Shown here: positions 62,601 to 64,000 of the stretch, piece after piece | Layout: the number at the start of each line of letters is the position of its first letter | Numbering within the stretch: position 1 is the stretch's first letter | From: Anthopleura xanthogrammica | Lineage: Eukaryota; Cnidaria; Anthozoa; Actiniaria; Actiniidae | Assembly: GCA_964019055.1 (NCBI GenBank) | Contig: OZ025210.1 | Location: 5,847,547-5,911,546 of the forward strand | Reading direction: 5' to 3' | DNA: 64,000 bases | Program-made: the position numbers and the translations under genes | Notes under the pieces: generated by a model | Told to the model about the DNA's origin: nothing | The model's database searches: none | What the model saw: only the letters and a program-made list of their open reading frames with translations

Positions 62601-63534
62601 ACAAACACCAGAAAAGTTCTACACACAATAGGCATTGGTTGAAATATTTTTAATCATTTAGAAATGAGCTTATCCTCTGCCCTTTACTAGGGATTTGTGA
62701 ATTTTTCGAAAACGTAGCGGGCATTTTTATAGCAAGCAAATAAACCCGCGATTTTACCTTAAACCGCTGACTCGTTTTTTCAAACTTGACATGCACACTA
62801 CACAGGGGACCTAATTTCGATAAGAGTGAAAGGTAAAAATGTAAGCAGGAAATTACTCTTTATTGTTCGTTTGTTTGCTTTTTATTCATATTTGATCAAT
62901 TGAGATAAAAATAGTGTCATCCATAACACAAGCTAGTGGAAAAATCGAGCAAAAATGCACTACAAACTTTTTTGTCGCGCGCGTTTGTTTTCTGCAGTAT
63001 AGTATTTCTGTAATTAGGCATGAGCGACCGGTGGACCATAGGCTAGGCGGGGAATTATATAGGACGTCTTTGTGGGGAGAGCAACATTTATTTTCTTCTT
63101 TCCACCTGTTCCAGATCCACCATAGAATAACCATAGGGAAGTTATATAAGACTTCTTTGTGGGGAGAGTAACATTTATTTTCTTCTTTCCACCTGTTCCA
63201 GATCCACCATAGAATAACCATAAGGAAGTTATATAAGACTTCTTTGTGGGGAGAGTAACATTTATTTTCTTCTTCCCACATGTTTCAGACGCACCTAAGA
63301 TCTTCCCGATGCCCAAAGTAAGAGATTCTTGGTTGCAGGATGTGGTGAAACTGGTCTGTAACGCGTCTGGGAATCCTGATCCATCGTTCACATGGCGTCC
63401 ACCTCATGCAGATCCTGTTAATTCCAACGTTATTAGTTTTGTTGTAACGAATGAAACCCAGTTTGGTGTTTATCGCTGTGATGTTCAGAACAGTCGTGGA
63501 AATGATTCGTACTCAGTGACACTGAATCGTACGC
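53605..63534 (+). CDS. Gene 3: receptor with signal peptide and nine Ig domains (3' part outside window)
   Basis: Exons: 53605-53665 (signal), 54290-54661 (V-type Ig), 55538-55807, 56811-57098, 57544-57807, 59323-59586, 59775-60098, 60300-60566, 61830-62087, 63289-63534. Each Ig exon has length divisible by three and is phase 1 on both sides. Most show the Cys...Trp...Asp-x-x-x-Tyr-x-Cys pattern (for example LPCAATGNPKPKIKW, DDTSWYTCAAEND, DEGRYSCSGVN). The Ig5 exon (59323-59586) lacks the Trp and has RFSCTPYN instead of Tyr-x-Cys; Ig6 (59775-60098) is also divergent. The eighth Ig exon differs at only about four residues from RTK1 Ig2, and the ninth closely matches RTK1 Ig3, so an FN3-TM-kinase region probably follows beyond 64000. 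That is an inference; an adhesion protein without a kinase is possible. About 870 codons are visible. Confidence 0.8.
54729..55149. mobile_element. Inverted-repeat element of the GGCGGATCC family
   Basis: Starts AGGGCGGATCCAGGGG and ends CCTGGATCCGCCCTT, with GATCAC directly outside both ends. About 420 bp with a long G run inside. In the first Ig intron of gene 3. Confidence 0.6.
55200..55460 (-). mobile_element. tRNA-derived SINE (second type), reverse orientation
   Basis: Closely matches 63657-63905. On the - strand it has a B box (GGGTTCAATTCACG) and A-box-like sequence near 55430; on the + strand the body reads AAACCCCTCGAAGCACAGGA, GAGAACCAACAAG. Confidence 0.6.
55845..56037. mobile_element. 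Inverted-repeat element with G-tract ends
   Basis: Begins CCCGGGGGG and ends CCCCCCTGGG. Inside, CGGGGATGCTCCGTCCG pairs with CGGGCGGAGTATCCCCG, and AAAGGTACCCCTTTT with AAAAGTACCCCTTT. About 190 bp in a gene 3 intron. Confidence 0.6.
56150..56530. repeat. 68-bp minisatellite, about 6 copies
   Basis: Unit contains ACATGTAGACACTTAGGAAA, then ATGGAGCA, GGACATATAGCCTCAACATA and TTTACA. GTAGACACTTAGG recurs at exactly 68-base spacing (56219, 56287, 56355). Related monomers trail at 56040-56150. Confidence 0.85.
57430..57500. mobile_element. Internally deleted AGACCCCTT-family MITE
   Basis: CCACTTGCAGCACGTCGGAA, TGCAGCTCAATTTG, then TCCTCCAAATTGAGCTGC. Both arms present but the middle is lost. 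In a gene 3 intron. Confidence 0.5.
58005..58726. mobile_element. Non-autonomous piggyBac-like element with TTAA ends
   Basis: TTAACCCTTTGACTC at the left and GGGGTCAAAGGGTTAA at the right: a TTAA target duplication with CCCTTTGAC termini, as in piggyBac-type elements. About 720 bp; short open frames inside have no transposase features. In a gene 3 intron. Confidence 0.7.
58984..59167. repeat. Long near-perfect palindrome (83-bp arms, 17-bp spacer)
   Basis: TGACATCATGATTATCAAAG at the left end and its complement CTTTGATAATCATGATGTCA at the right end; arms pair almost fully to the inner CATGAGAGTCACAG / CTGTGACTCTCATG. Few mismatches. In a gene 3 intron. Confidence 0.85.
61130..61345 (+). mobile_element. 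3' remnant of a LINE reverse-transcriptase ORF
   Basis: An open frame from 61142 to about 61327 encodes LTWSPEGIRKRGRPKETCRR and ends DLCLTLCSTRS. The PEG-x-RKRGRPK-x-T-x-RR block followed by a W-x-E-V and a final CSTRS is typical of the C-terminal tail of many LINE (RTE/CR1-like) ORF2 proteins. The rest of the element is not present. Confidence 0.6.
63054..63288. repeat. 87-bp tandem triplication covering a 3' splice site
   Basis: Three copies (starts near 63054, 63141, 63228) of a unit beginning GTTATATAAGACTTCTTTGT and containing TTTTCTTCTTTCCACC and TGTTCCAG. The third copy supplies the acceptor of the ninth Ig exon of gene 3. The first two have the same acceptor shape, but the sequence after them (ATCCACCATAG) has an in-frame stop. 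Confidence 0.85.
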
Positions 63535-63656
63535 GTAAGTTATTGTTATTCTTTATGCTTGTAGAGCAGGAAATTCGAAGCCACATGGCATGCCTCGTTC
63601 CCATGTTGAGTTCAATCAAAGATGGTGGCATGCGATATTGGAAATGAAATAGATCC

Positions 63657-63905
63657 AGGGAGTGATTGCTCAATCTTTCGAGCCAGAGGCCCATGACTAA
63701 AGTACTCGACGTCAGATCGAATTAGAATTTAGGAATTGATTTTTTGCGAGGGAAGGGAAACCGGAGAACCCGGAAAAAACCCCTCGAAGCACAGGAGAGA
63801 ACCAACAAGCAACTCTACTCATTTACGACACCGAACACGGGGATTGAACCCGCGTATTGGTGAGAGGCGCATTACTAAGCAGCGTACACCATACGTGCTT
63901 CCCAT
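63657..63905 (-). mobile_element. tRNA-derived SINE (second type), reverse orientation
   Basis: Same family and orientation as 55200-55460; shared strings include CCCTCGAAGCACAGGAGAGA and GATTGAACCCGCGTATTGG. Lies just after the ninth Ig exon of gene 3. Confidence 0.6.
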
Positions 63906-64000
63906 AGAAGCACAGTTGGTGTGTTTAGAAGAACGTAAAACAAAGGGAGACCATCTCAGTGTAAAACATGGCCCTTTTGATTTGATTTCGATGAGAAAAT

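Overview
This is eukaryotic, intron-rich DNA. It carries GT-AG spliced genes, TTT/GAT microsatellites, tRNA-derived SINEs and many short inverted-repeat (MITE-like) elements. The gene content is a ribosomal protein S19 gene, small secreted collagen/CTHRC1-like proteins, secreted apyrases and lineage-specific Ig-domain receptor tyrosine kinases. This best fits a marine invertebrate, most likely an anthozoan cnidarian (coral or sea anemone). The taxon is an inference; no species-specific marker was seen.

Layout. 1-700: the last exon of an unrecognised + strand gene. 1.2-3.2 kb and 7.2-8.9 kb (- strand): two three-exon paralogues of a secreted ENTPD-type apyrase, each 431 codons, with identical exon lengths. 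Between them lies a decayed CTHRC1-like pseudogene (5.9-6.9 kb), broken by a MITE and by truncation of its collagen exon. 9.1-16.2 kb: one 7.1-kb minisatellite of about 125 copies of a 57-bp unit. 18.7-26.6 kb (- strand): three intact CTHRC1-like genes in tandem. Each has a signal-peptide exon, a Gly-X-Y collagen exon and a cysteine-rich C-terminal exon, all joined in phase 0. 28.3-30.5 kb (+): RPS19.

32.2 kb to the window end (+): a tandem cluster of receptor genes. RTK1 (32.2-43.4 kb) is complete: signal peptide, three Ig, one FN3, TM and tyrosine kinase, 822 aa as reconstructed. RTK2 (44.9-51.8 kb) has one Ig, TM and a kinase, but the two exons that should carry the hinge and the [11 protein letters not shown] core are absent, and the flanking splice phases no longer match. 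Gene 3 (53.6 kb onward) has a signal peptide and nine Ig exons before it runs off the window. Its last two Ig exons are almost copies of Ig2 and Ig3 of RTK1, including parts of the introns. Nearly every ectodomain exon is flanked by phase-1 introns, so Ig modules can be copied or lost without breaking the frame.

The introns and intergenic DNA hold at least six MITE or hairpin families, two SINE types, a LINE 3' remnant and several minisatellites. Many long open frames in the window (57-bp array, GCTGT array, GAT tracts) are repeat artefacts. The window shows recent local duplication at several scales: gene pairs, exon pairs, an 87-bp splice-site repeat, and higher-order minisatellite units.
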